This document shows positions 53,208-61,247 of a stretch of 64,000 bases of DNA, one piece after another. The position numbers were made by a program, and so were the translations under genes. Position 1 is the first letter of the stretch; each line of letters opens with the position of its first letter. This DNA is from Betaproteobacteria bacterium (lineage in GTDB: Bacteria > Pseudomonadota > Gammaproteobacteria > Burkholderiales > Usitatibacteraceae): contig JAEUMY010000008.1 in the NCBI GenBank assembly GCA_016791265.1, positions 62,001-126,000 on the forward strand, given 5' to 3'. The notes beneath the pieces were generated by a model. That model was not told the origin of the DNA and did no database searches. It saw only the letters and a program-made list of their open reading frames with translations.

Positions 53208-54578
53208 ATGACCGATCCTGTCACGCCGCCGCGCCGTCTGTCACTCTCGCCGGGTGCGCGTCTGGTCCACGCCTTGTGGGCGCTGGCTGCGCTGGCGCTG
53301 GCCGCGGCCATTCTCGCCAATCGCTTTCCAGAGGGCGGAGCGGTGTGGTTGGGGATCGCCCTGTTGTTGCTGGCCGTCGTGCTGACCGATGGCGCCGTCG
53401 CGCTTCGCACCGGCGCGCCGGACGTGCTCACTGCTCGGCGCGCGCTGCCGCACGCGCTGGCGCTTGGCGTGGCGAAGAAGATCGCGCTCAAGGTCGCCAA
53501 CAGCGGCACGCGCGAGCTGGCATTGACCCTGCATGACCACGCGCCGGCGCTGCTTCACGCGCAGGCGCTGCCTGCGAATATTCGCATTCCGGCAGCCAGC
53601 GAAACCACGCTCTGGTACGAGGTGACGCCCGTTCAGCGCGGCCCCGCCGATTTCGGCCACATGGAGGCGCTGGTCGATTCGCCGTGGGGCTTCTGGCGGC
53701 GTCGCCGCTGGCTTGGCGAGCCCACGACGATTCGCGTCTATCCCAACTTCGCCGCCGTCGCGCGCTTCGCGTTGCTCGCGACCGATCATCGCCTGTCACG
53801 ACTCGGTGTCAAGCTGAAGCGCCGCCGCGGGGAGGGCATGGAGTTTCATCAACTGCGCGAGTACCGCGAGGGCGACAGCCTGCGCCAGATCGACTGGAAG
53901 GCCACCACGCGGCAACGCAAACTCATTTCGCGCGACTATCAGGACGAGCGTGATCAGCGCCTGGTGTTCCTGCTGGATTCTTCGCGCCGCATGCGTGCGC
54001 AGGATGGCGAATATTCGCACTTCGACCAGGCGTTGAATTCGTTGATGCTGCTCGCCCATGTGGCGCTGAAGCAGGGTGATTCGGTGGGCGCGCTGTCGTT
54101 CGGCCAGGGGCGGGGCGGCGACCGCTTCTTCGCCCCCGAGAAGGGCGGCGCGGTGCTGAACCAGCTCACCAACGCGCTCTACGACTTGCAGCCGCAGCCG
54201 CGCACCGGCGACTACCTCGAGGCCGCGAAGGCGCTGATGGCGCGCGTGAGGAAGCGCGCGATGGTCATCCTCCTCACCAACCTGCGCGATGAAGATGAGG
54301 ATGAATTGCAACTCGCCATTCGCGTGTTGTCGGCCAAGCACCTGGTCGTGCTGGCGAGTCTGCGCGAAGCGGCGCTGGATGACATGCTCGAACGCGAGGT
54401 GAGCACCTTCGACGATGCGTTGGACGTGGCCTCGGCCCAGCACTATCTGGATCAACGCGAACGCACCTTCGCCAAGCTGGTGAAGAAGGAAACCTTCGCG
54501 CTCGACGTGCCGCCCGCGAAGTTGCCCATCGCGCTGGTGAACCAGTATCTCGAGATCAAGCGCAGTGGGCGGTTGTGA
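53208..54578 (+). CDS. DUF58 family protein
   Basis: 456 residues from the ATG at 53208. Two membrane helices at the N-terminus, then the DUF58 motif Glu-Phe-His-Gln-Leu-Arg-Glu-Tyr-Arg-Glu-Gly-Asp-Ser-Leu-Arg-Gln-Ile-Asp-Trp-Lys and a VWA-like segment (Phe-Leu-Leu-Asp-Ser-Ser-Arg-Arg-Met). Two exact palindrome copies lie in the gene: 53574-53585 (Ala-Asn-Ile-Arg) and 54007-54018 (Gly-Glu-Tyr-Ser-His), the only gene with two exact copies. Last gene of the operon. Confidence 0.93.
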   Translation: MTDPVTPPRRLSLSPGARLVHALWALAALALAAAILANRFPEGGAVWLGIALLLLAVVLTDGAVALRTGAPDVLTARRALPHALALGVAKKIALKVANSGTRELALTLHDHAPALLHAQALPANIRIPAASETTLWYEVTPVQRGPADFGHMEALVDSPWGFWRRRRWLGEPTTIRVYPNFAAVARFALLATDHRLSRLGVKLKRRRGEGMEFHQLREYREGDSLRQIDWKATTRQRKLISRDYQDERDQRLVFLLDSSRRMRAQDGEYSHFDQALNSLMLLAHVALKQGDSVGALSFGQGRGGDRFFAPEKGGAVLNQLTNALYDLQPQPRTGDYLEAAKALMARVRKRAMVILLTNLRDEDEDELQLAIRVLSAKHLVVLASLREAALDDMLEREVSTFDDALDVASAQHYLDQRERTFAKLVKKETFALDVPPAKLPIALVNQYLEIKRSGRL

Positions 54579-54600
54579 CGCGGTCACCCATCGCGGCGCC

Positions 54601-54612
54601 GCGAATATTCGC
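54601..54612. repeat. Iterated palindrome GCGAATATTCGC, after DUF58 gene
   Basis: Exact copy 22 bp after the operon end; a second copy follows 104 bp on. No terminator with a T-run is certain here, though a TTTTTT lies at 54691-54696. Confidence 0.9.
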
Positions 54613-54716
54613 GGGAAGGTCAATAGCCGGGCGCCGATGATCGTGCCTGAACGACGGATCCGCGCCACGATGACGCCGCCCGCCTTCGGCTTTTTTCTCG
54701 CGTTCCCTTCACCAAG

Positions 54717-54728
54717 GCGAATATTCGC
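54717..54728. repeat. Iterated palindrome GCGAATATTCGC, in a -35 region
   Basis: Exact copy lying 13-24 bp before an extended -10 TGCTACAAT (54739-54747), so it covers the position of a -35 element for the next small gene. Confidence 0.9.
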
Positions 54729-54738
54729 GATGTCGGCT

Positions 54739-54747
54739 TGCTACAAT
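54739..54747 (+). promoter_or_regulatory. Extended -10 promoter element
   Basis: TGCTACAAT about 34 bp before the GTG of the 80-residue protein; good -10 with TGn extension. The palindrome copy occupies the -35 place, which fits an extended -10 promoter needing no -35. Confidence 0.45.
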
Positions 54748-54780
54748 GCGGCCCATTGATCCTCAAGCAGGCGACGCGCC

Positions 54781-55023
54781 GTGACCAAATTCGACCCCAG
54801 CAAAACCGAAACCCTCATGCTCACCAACGAGATCGAGCTGCTCATGGCCGACCGCCAGAAGTTGCTCATGCTCGCTGGCGCGGCCGCCAAGTTCGTCGAG
54901 AAGGTGAACATCGAGAAGCTGCCGATGTCGGTCGTGCCGCTGGCCGAGGCCATCGCGTCCAGCGTCAACGATCTGTCGGAAGAGACGCTGCGCGAGGCGC
55001 TGTTGGCGCTGAAGAGAAAGTAG
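54781..55023 (+). CDS. Small helical protein of unknown function
   Basis: 80 residues from GTG. Mostly helical, with Leu-Met-Leu-Thr-Asn-Glu-Ile-Glu-Leu-Leu-Met and Lys-Phe-Val-Glu-Lys-Val near the start, like a short dimerising helix pair; no Cys, no signal. Not recognised. Supported by the promoter-like sequence upstream and its codon pattern. It is followed after 61 bp by the DUF6494 gene. Confidence 0.65.
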   Translation: MTKFDPSKTETLMLTNEIELLMADRQKLLMLAGAAAKFVEKVNIEKLPMSVVPLAEAIASSVNDLSEETLREALLALKRK

Positions 55024-55084
55024 TCCGGGCGTTGCCCAGAGACGCGTGGCGCAGGCATTCGCCACAAGGCAGGAGGAGAACCGC

Positions 55085-55288
55085 ATGGACCAGGAAGTTT
55101 TCAACATGAGCGTGCGCCGCTTTCTGAAGTCGGTCGGCGTGCAGTCGCAGCGCGAGATCGAGCAGGCCGTCACGAGGGCGGTCGATGAGGGACGCCTCGC
55201 CCCCAATGCCAGCGTGCCCGCGACCATGACGCTGACGCTGGAAGGGCTGGGGACGTTCACCGTCAACGGCAACATCGAGCTGGGCTGA
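55085..55288 (+). CDS. DUF6494-type small protein
   Basis: 67 residues from ATG at 55085 with AGGAGGAGAA before it. Conserved pattern Phe-Asn-Met-Ser-Val-Arg-Arg-Phe-Leu-Lys ... Gln-Arg-Glu-Ile-Glu and a C-terminal strand Met-Thr-Leu-Thr-Leu-Glu-Gly-Leu-Gly. I recall this as DUF6494 from proteobacteria; function unknown. Confidence 0.75.
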   Translation: MDQEVFNMSVRRFLKSVGVQSQREIEQAVTRAVDEGRLAPNASVPATMTLTLEGLGTFTVNGNIELG

Positions 55289-55316
55289 TCCTCCACCCGC
55301 TCGGCAGCCGCGCACC

Positions 55317-55913
55317 TTGCTCTATCCGGCACTCTCCGAGATCCCGCGCCGCGGCGGCGCAGTCACGCCCGCCATCGGCAAATCGCTGCTGAAGTTCTTC
55401 GGCTGGCGACTCACGGGCGCGCCGCCGAATATTCGCAAGGTCATGGTTGCCGTGGCGCCGCACACGTCCAACTGGGATTTCCTCGTTGGCGTGATGGTGA
55501 TGTGGGCCATTGACCTCCGGCTCAACTTTTTTGGCAAGCACACGCTGTTCAAGGGTGTATTCGGCAAGTGGATGCGCTCCATTGGCGGCATTCCCGTTGA
55601 TCGCGGCTCCGCGCACGGCCTCGTCGGCGAGGCGGTCAATGCGTTCAACGAGCGCGAGACGCTGTGGTTCGCCATCGCGCCGGAAGGAACACGCAAGAAA
55701 GTCGATCACTTCAAAGCCGGATTCATGCACATCGCCACCCAGGCCAACGTGCCCGTGCTGCTGGTGTCATTCGACCTTGTCGACCGCGTCGTGCATTTCG
55801 GCGACGTCCTGCAACCCACAGGCGACGTGGCCGCCGATGTTGCGAGGATCGAGGCGTATTTCCGGCCGCTCACGCAGAAGGTTGATGCGGTGAGGGTGCG
55901 CGGCAAGAAGTAG
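55317..55913 (+). CDS. Acyltransferase, PlsC-like
   Basis: 198 residues from a TTG start (start uncertain). The glycerolipid acyltransferase motifs are visible: His-Thr-Ser-Asn-Trp-Asp (HxxxxD), Gly-Gly-Ile-Pro-Val-Asp-Arg-Gly, Pro-Glu-Gly-Thr-Arg-Lys. No membrane helix beyond a hydrophobic patch. Likely transfers an acyl chain to a lysolipid or other acceptor. A one-mismatch palindrome copy (55435-55446) codes for Pro-Asn-Ile-Arg-Lys near the N-terminus. Confidence 0.85.
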   Translation: MLYPALSEIPRRGGAVTPAIGKSLLKFFGWRLTGAPPNIRKVMVAVAPHTSNWDFLVGVMVMWAIDLRLNFFGKHTLFKGVFGKWMRSIGGIPVDRGSAHGLVGEAVNAFNERETLWFAIAPEGTRKKVDHFKAGFMHIATQANVPVLLVSFDLVDRVVHFGDVLQPTGDVAADVARIEAYFRPLTQKVDAVRVRGKK

Positions 55914-56029
55914 CAATTCCCCTAGCGCCAATGACTGGGACTCGCGCTAGAGTGTGGGCGCCGCGAGCAAGGTCGACACGAAGCTCGGTCGGGCACGACG
56001 CACGACTACACGACAAACAGGAGGCAGGC

Positions 56030-59000
56030 ATGCGACGTCAATCGCGCAGCCATCTGCGCCAGGCATTTTCGCGCCCGGCGCAGCGGCTGCTTTCTTTTTC
56101 TCTCGCCGGGACGCTCGCGCTGATGCCCGTGACTGCGGCGTTCGCCCAGTCGGGCGCGACCCGAGTGGAGGGACTGCGCGACAATACGCCGCGCCACCAT
56201 GCCATCACCGGCGCCAGGCTGGTGATCGCGCCGGGCAAGGTCATCGACAATGGCGTGCTGGTGATGAAGGATGGCCGAATCGTTGCCGCCGGTGCCGATG
56301 TCGCCGCGCCGCCCGGTGCGCGCGTGTGGAACCTGCCAGGCCGGATCGTCTATCCCGGCTTCATCGATCTGGCCGGCAGCGTGGGCGTGCCTGCTGCGGC
56401 GCGCGCCCGGCCGGCGCAGCCTTCGTTCCAGCCGGGTGCGGACTTCGCCGCATTTCAAGCCAGCCTCGCGCAAGCGGACTTGCGCGCGCCCGGTCCTCGC
56501 AGCCTGTCTTCCGCCAACCGCTCGGTGCGTGCCGATTTTGATGTGGCGGCGCATCTGGAATTGAAGGCAGACGAGCTGAAGGGTGCGCGCGATCTGGGCT
56601 TCACCGCCGTGCTTGCTTCGCCGATGGCCGGCACGTTCCGCGGGCAGAGTGCCCTTATCAATACTGCGGACAAGCTGGACGCGAAACCGCTCACCCTGCT
56701 GCCGCGCGCCGCGCAGCACGCGGCCATCGAGTACGAGCGCGGCTTCGGCGCGGGTGTGCAATACCCCAACTCCGCGATGGGCGCCATCGCGTTGATCCGT
56801 CAAACGCTGTACGACGCGCGCTGGCAGAAAAACGGCGTGACCGCGAATGGCGAGCGCGTCGAACCCAATGCCACGCTGGATGCGCTACGCCCCCCGCTGG
56901 AGGGCAAGCAGCCGGTCATCTTCGCTGCCGAGGGGGAACAGGACTTCCGCCGCATTGCGAATATTCGCGATGAATTCGGTCTCAGGGTGATCGCGCTGGG
57001 CAACGGCTACGAGTATCGCCGCGTCGCGCAATTGAGGTCGCTGGGCATGCCGGTTATCGTGCCACTCAACTTCCCGACGGCGCCGGAGGTGGAGACACCG
57101 GACGCGGCGCTCGATGTCCCGCTGGAACACTTGCAGCACTGGGAACATGCGCCTTCCAATGCGGCGTATCTCGCGAAGGCCGGCGTTGAGTTCGCGTTCA
57201 CGGCGAACGGTCTCCGTGACGCGGCGCGCGAGTTCTGGCCCGCGGTGCGGCAGGCAGTCAAGCGCGGGCTTGCGGGCGATGCGGCGCTGGCCGCGCTCAC
57301 GACCACGCCCGCCAAATTGATCGGTGTCGCGACGCAGCTGGGCACGCTTGAGCCGGGCCGCCTCGCCAATGTTGTCGTTGCCAACGGTGATCTCTTTGCA
57401 GGTAGCGACGCGGAGATCGAGCTCACCTTCATCGACGGCCGTCCGCATGCCGCACCCGCGCATGACCGCGCCGAGGTGCGTGGCATATGGACGATTGCGG
57501 GCCGCGCATCGGCGGAGGATTGGGTCATAGCGGGAACGCGCGCGAGGCCCACCCTCGCACTGGACGGGCAGACTTGCGACGTCACGGTGCGTGGTCGGCA
57601 ACTGGTGGTGGCAACGCCTTGCGGCAAGACGCCGGGCGAAAAGACCATCTTCATTGCCGACGTTCGCGGTGATGCGATGCAGGGCGCGGCGCAGTCTCCC
57701 AGCGGCGTCGCACCCTGGTCCGCGGTGCGGAAGACGCCATTCGTTGATGTCGAGCGGCCCGGCCAGCGCCTGCCGGACGTTCCGCCGCCCGCCGCGCCCA
57801 GCGCCTGGCCTGCCGGCAGTTTTGGCATGAAAGCAACCCCCGCCGCTGAGCATGTCATCGTCAAGAACGCGACTGTCTGGACCAGCGCCGCCACAGGCAA
57901 GCTTGTCGACGGCGACGTCATCGTGAAGGACGGCAAGATAGCCGCAGTCGGCAGAAATCTCGCCACGCCGCCGGGAGCTTCGGTCATCGATGCGCGTGGC
58001 AAGCACGTCACGCCGGGCATGATCGACGCGCACTCGCACACGGCAGTCGCAGGTGGCATCAACGAGTCGACCAGTTCCGTCACCGCCGAGGTGCGCATCG
58101 GAGATGTGATCGACGCGACCAACATCAGCATGTATCGCCAGCTCGCGGGTGGCACCACGGCAGCCAACGTGCTGCACGGCTCGGCCAACACCATCGGCGG
58201 GCAGAGCCAGACGCTCAAGTTCCGCTGGGGCGCGGAGGCGGATGGCCTCAAGTTCGCTGGCGCGGCGCCGGGCATCAAGTTCGCGCTGGGTGAGAACGTG
58301 AAGCAATCCAACATGCAGACCGAGGGTACACGCTATCCGCAGACGCGCATGGGGGTGGAGCAGATTTTGCGTGATGCCTTCTCCGCCGCGAGGACGTATC
58401 AGCAGCGTTGGGCGGCATACAAGGCGAATCCCAAGGTGGTGCGAGAGCCGCGTCGCGATCTGCAATTGGACACGCTGGCGGAGCTGCTGGAGAAGAAGCG
58501 CGCTGTCCATATTCACTCGTACCGCGCCGACGAAATTCTCATGTTCGCCCGCGTGGCGAAGGAACTGGGCATTCCCGTCGCCACATTTCAGCATGTGCTG
58601 GAAGGCTACAAGGTGGCCGATGCGATCAGGGACATCGGCGCTGGCGCGTCGTCGTTCTCCGATTGGTGGGCATACAAGATGGAAGTGGCCGACGCGATCC
58701 CGTACAACGGCGCCATCATGCACAAGGTGGGCGTTTTGACCACGTTCAACTCCGATAGCGATGAGCTGGCGCGCCGCCTCAACACCGAGGCGGCCAAGGC
58801 CGTGCGTTACGGCGGCGTGAGCGAGACCGAGGCGCTCAAGTTCGTGACGATCAACGCGGCGAAGCAGCTCGGCATCGACGGGCGCACCGGCTCAATTGAA
58901 GCGGGCAAGGATGCCGACTTCGTCATTTGGTCCGCCGATCCGCTCTCGCCCGCCGCGGTCGCGGAGCAGACGTGGGTGGATGGGCGGCGCTACTACGATC

Positions 59001-59272
59001 TGGTGTCGCATCGCGCGATGGCGGCGGAGGCGGAAGCCGAAAAGCGGCGCCTCGTCGCCAAGGCGCTGCCGCACCGCATGGCGCGGGTGGCGCTCGCTGT
59101 TTCGTCAGCTGGCGGCGGCGTCAGACCCGAGTCACCGCCTTCGCCGCGCAACGACTTGCAGGACCTGCTTGACTACATGCGCTTGCAGCGGCTGCTGCAC
59201 ATGGAAGCGTCGTACCGCGGCGAATACTGGAACGGCGGCAACTGGCACGAATGCACGGAGGATGCGCGATGA
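56030..59272 (+). CDS. Large secreted amidohydrolase, tandem domains
   Basis: 1080 residues from the ATG at 56030 (GGAGGC upstream). Signal peptide ending Ala-Phe-Ala-Gln, then two amidohydrolase-fold halves: the first (about residues 50-550) lacks clear metal His, the second has His-Ser-His-Thr-Ala-Val-Ala-Gly-Gly (metal site), later Val-His-Ile-His-Ser-Tyr-Arg-Ala, Thr-Phe-Gln-His-Val-Leu-Glu-Gly and Phe-Asn-Ser-Asp-Ser-Asp-Glu. Probably an exported imidazolonepropionase/dipeptidase-like hydrolase with an inactive first half. Exact palindrome 56957-56968 (Ile-Ala-Asn-Ile-Arg-Asp). Stop overlaps the next start (ATGA). Confidence 0.86.
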   Translation: MRRQSRSHLRQAFSRPAQRLLSFSLAGTLALMPVTAAFAQSGATRVEGLRDNTPRHHAITGARLVIAPGKVIDNGVLVMKDGRIVAAGADVAAPPGARVWNLPGRIVYPGFIDLAGSVGVPAAARARPAQPSFQPGADFAAFQASLAQADLRAPGPRSLSSANRSVRADFDVAAHLELKADELKGARDLGFTAVLASPMAGTFRGQSALINTADKLDAKPLTLLPRAAQHAAIEYERGFGAGVQYPNSAMGAIALIRQTLYDARWQKNGVTANGERVEPNATLDALRPPLEGKQPVIFAAEGEQDFRRIANIRDEFGLRVIALGNGYEYRRVAQLRSLGMPVIVPLNFPTAPEVETPDAALDVPLEHLQHWEHAPSNAAYLAKAGVEFAFTANGLRDAAREFWPAVRQAVKRGLAGDAALAALTTTPAKLIGVATQLGTLEPGRLANVVVANGDLFAGSDAEIELTFIDGRPHAAPAHDRAEVRGIWTIAGRASAEDWVIAGTRARPTLALDGQTCDVTVRGRQLVVATPCGKTPGEKTIFIADVRGDAMQGAAQSPSGVAPWSAVRKTPFVDVERPGQRLPDVPPPAAPSAWPAGSFGMKATPAAEHVIVKNATVWTSAATGKLVDGDVIVKDGKIAAVGRNLATPPGASVIDARGKHVTPGMIDAHSHTAVAGGINESTSSVTAEVRIGDVIDATNISMYRQLAGGTTAANVLHGSANTIGGQSQTLKFRWGAEADGLKFAGAAPGIKFALGENVKQSNMQTEGTRYPQTRMGVEQILRDAFSAARTYQQRWAAYKANPKVVREPRRDLQLDTLAELLEKKRAVHIHSYRADEILMFARVAKELGIPVATFQHVLEGYKVADAIRDIGAGASSFSDWWAYKMEVADAIPYNGAIMHKVGVLTTFNSDSDELARRLNTEAAKAVRYGGVSETEALKFVTINAAKQLGIDGRTGSIEAGKDADFVIWSADPLSPAAVAEQTWVDGRRYYDLVSHRAMAAEAEAEKRRLVAKALPHRMARVALAVSSAGGGVRPESPPSPRNDLQDLLDYMRLQRLLHMEASYRGEYWNGGNWHECTEDAR

Positions 59273-60627
59273 AGCGATGCGAATATTCGCAATGGGCGCT
59301 TGCGCTCGCATTGACGTTGTCTTGGGCGCTGCCCGTTTTCGCGTCCGGCGAAGTGCCGCCGCCGAAACAAACGAGGCCGCTCCTCATTGCCGGCGCAACG
59401 CTGCACACCATTTCAGGCATCGCCATTCCCGATGGCCGAATGCTCATCGACAAGGGCCGCATCGCTGCCATTGGCACCGCAGCCAGCATGCCCGACGCCG
59501 CAGGGGTGGAAGTGCTCAATCTCAAGGGCAAACATGTGTACCCCGGTCTCATCGCCGCCAACACGGCGATGGGGCTCGCGGAAGTTTCCGCCGTACGCGC
59601 GACGGTTGATTTGACCGAGACCGGGCCGCTCAACCCCAACGTGCGCGCGCTGGTGGCTGTCAATGCCGACAGCGAGCTGATTCCGGTGGCGCGTGCCAAT
59701 GGTGTGCTGGCGGCACTCTCCGTCCCGCGTGCGGGCGCCGCGGGTCTCATCGGCGGCACCTCCGCCGTCATCCAGCTGGATGGCTGGACGTGGGAGGACA
59801 TGGCCATTGAACGCGAGGCCGGGCTGCATGTCTTTCTGCCGTCGATGCGCTCGCCTGCAGCGCAGAATCCCCAGCTTTCGCCACAGCGCATTGAAGACAT
59901 GCAGCGCACGATGCAAGCGCGGCTTCGCACGCTGGACGAGGCGTTCGAGTCGGCGGCGGCCTATGCCAAGGCTCTTTCCGCAGGTGAGAGCGTCGAGCGT
60001 GATGAGCGGTGGGAGTCCATGCGTCCCGTGTTCACTGGCGCGCGCAAGGTGTTCGTGCATGCAGACGACATTGCTCAGCTTCGCCACGCGCTCGGTTTCG
60101 CCGAGCGGTTCGCGTTGAAGATCGTCATTGTCGGCGGTGCGGATGCTCCGCTGATCGCGCCGCTGTTGAAGGCGAAGGATGTGCCGGTCATCATCGCTGG
60201 GGTGCATCGCCTGCCGCTTCGCCGGAACGATCCGCCCGAGACACCGTTCTTCGTCGCCGCCAAGCTGCACGCGGCCGGCGTAAAGGTCGTCATCGCGCGC
60301 ACCGGCGGTGCAGGCGACGCGGCCCGTGAACGCAGCCTGCCGTTCGAGGCGGGTACAGCGGTGGCGCACGGCTTGCCGCGTGCCGACGCGTTGCGCGCCA
60401 TCACGCTCAGCGCCGCCGAGGTGCTGGGCGTGGCCGACAAGCTGGGTTCGCTGGACCCGGGCAAGCTCGCCAACTTCTTCGTCACCGACGGCGACCCGCT
60501 GGAAATCCGGACGAATGTGGAGCGCGTGTTCATCCAGGGCCGCGAGCTCCCGATGACCGACAAGCAGACGCGATTGCGTGACAAGTACGAGGAGCGGTAT
60601 CGGCAGTTGGGTGCGGAGAGGCGCTGA
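59269..60627 (+). CDS. Secreted amidohydrolase-like protein
   Basis: 452 residues. Signal peptide with the exact palindrome (59279-59290, Arg-Cys-Glu-Tyr-Ser-Gln) at residues 3-8. The amidohydrolase layout Leu-Leu-Ile-Ala-Gly-Ala-Thr-Leu-His-Thr ... Gly-Lys-His-Val-Tyr-Pro-Gly-Leu-Ile is present but the metal-binding His-x-His is replaced by Ala-Asn-Thr-Ala, so this paralogue is probably not a normal metallohydrolase. It resembles the inactive half of its neighbour and likely pairs with it. Overlaps that gene by 4 bp. Confidence 0.84.
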   Translation: MKRCEYSQWALALALTLSWALPVFASGEVPPPKQTRPLLIAGATLHTISGIAIPDGRMLIDKGRIAAIGTAASMPDAAGVEVLNLKGKHVYPGLIAANTAMGLAEVSAVRATVDLTETGPLNPNVRALVAVNADSELIPVARANGVLAALSVPRAGAAGLIGGTSAVIQLDGWTWEDMAIEREAGLHVFLPSMRSPAAQNPQLSPQRIEDMQRTMQARLRTLDEAFESAAAYAKALSAGESVERDERWESMRPVFTGARKVFVHADDIAQLRHALGFAERFALKIVIVGGADAPLIAPLLKAKDVPVIIAGVHRLPLRRNDPPETPFFVAAKLHAAGVKVVIARTGGAGDAARERSLPFEAGTAVAHGLPRADALRAITLSAAEVLGVADKLGSLDPGKLANFFVTDGDPLEIRTNVERVFIQGRELPMTDKQTRLRDKYEERYRQLGAERR

Positions 60628-60733
60628 CCAGCGCGCGCCAGTTTGGTGCGCGAATCGGGCAATGTGACAAGCAGTGCCTTGAATTGGGCGCCCCGCTTCG
60701 TGGGGTGATTTCGCCAAGCGTTTGAATGAGCTT

Positions 60734-60745
60734 GCGAATATTCGC
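60734..60745. repeat. Iterated palindrome GCGAATATTCGC, upstream of sigma-54-like promoter
   Basis: Exact 14-bp form, embedded in a larger imperfect inverted repeat (AGCTTGCGAA at 60730-60739, TTCGCAAGCT at 60747-60756). It ends 10 bp before a sigma-54-type -24/-12 element. Confidence 0.9.
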
Positions 60746-60754
60746 ATTCGCAAG

Positions 60755-60771
60755 CTGGCATGGTGTATGCA
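60755..60771 (+). promoter_or_regulatory. Sigma-54-type (-24/-12) promoter
   Basis: CTGGCATGGTGTATGCA: GG at 60757-60758, exactly 10 bases, GC at 60769-60770, with TGGCA and TGC surroundings close to the consensus TGGCACG-N4-TTGCA. Reads toward the terminator at 60826. No activator site was identified. Confidence 0.45.
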
Positions 60772-60781
60772 TAAGTGATGG

Positions 60782-60859
60782 AGTGCAGGGTTCTCGCCTG
60801 CACGTTTTCTCCTCCGAGAGCGGTTTGCCCGATGATCGAAAGATCATCGGGCATTTTTT
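60782..60859 (+). ncRNA. Candidate small RNA with two hairpins
   Basis: Expected start about 60782 from the -12 element, end at the T-run 60854-60859, about 78 nt. First hairpin GTGCAGG...CCTGCAC (60783-60803), then a U/C-rich single-stranded linker TTTTCTCCTCC, then the terminator hairpin. No ORF of note. The unpaired CUCCUCC could pair with Shine-Dalgarno sequences, as in many trans-acting sRNAs. Expression is untested. Confidence 0.3.
60826..60859 (+). terminator. Strong rho-independent terminator
   Basis: 12-bp perfect stem TGCCCGATGATC / GATCATCGGGCA (60826-60837, 60842-60853) with a GAAA tetraloop, followed by TTTTTT. No intact upstream protein gene within 190 bp, so it ends a short RNA or the amidohydrolase transcript. 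Confidence 0.9.
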
Positions 60860-60867
60860 CTGCGCGG

Positions 60868-61238
60868 CGATGCGGGGGAGCGCGCGCCTCTGCGGCCTGC
60901 AATTCGCACGGCCTCGCGGGGTGCCGGACTATGCGCTCGCCAACGCCTACACGCTGATCACGCCGCTGTACGACCTGGCGCCCGGCCACGGCAATCTGCT
61001 CTTTCGCGCGGGCGACGGCCAGGCGGGCTGATATCGGTATGGCGCCGGACGCGCCGTCTTTTTTGGCGACGGATTCCTGCACACCACCGAACCCTATCCA
61101 CCGCACGCGACGCCGCGGGTGCTGGTCAGCATGACCTTCGGCACCGACCGGATGCGTTACTGGGACGTCCTGAAGCAGACCGTCGGCACCCAGTCGGGAT
61201 ACAGGGTGCTGCCCTCCGGTGAGGTGCGACGCGGGTAG
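60868..61238 (+). pseudogene. 5'-truncated oxygenase-like gene with in-frame TGA
   Basis: One continuous frame gives Gln-Phe-Ala-Arg-Pro-Arg-Gly-Val-Pro-Asp-Tyr ... Thr-Leu-Ile-Thr-Pro-Leu-Tyr-Asp-Leu, a TGA at 61029-61031, and then Phe-Gly-Asp-Gly-Phe-Leu-His-Thr-Thr-Glu-Pro ... Thr-Phe-Gly-Thr-Asp-Arg-Met to a TAG at 61236. The two parts fit one double-stranded beta-helix (2-oxoglutarate oxygenase-like) C-terminus with a single nonsense mutation. The 5' part is missing; a terminator sits where it should be. Family call is tentative. Confidence 0.6.
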
Positions 61239-61247
61239 CGGCGACCG

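Noticed and set aside
61029..61031. In-frame TGA as a selenocysteine codon
   Set aside because: No SECIS-like hairpin or sel genes seen, the residue position is not catalytic, and the gene also lacks its 5' end; a pseudogene is simpler.
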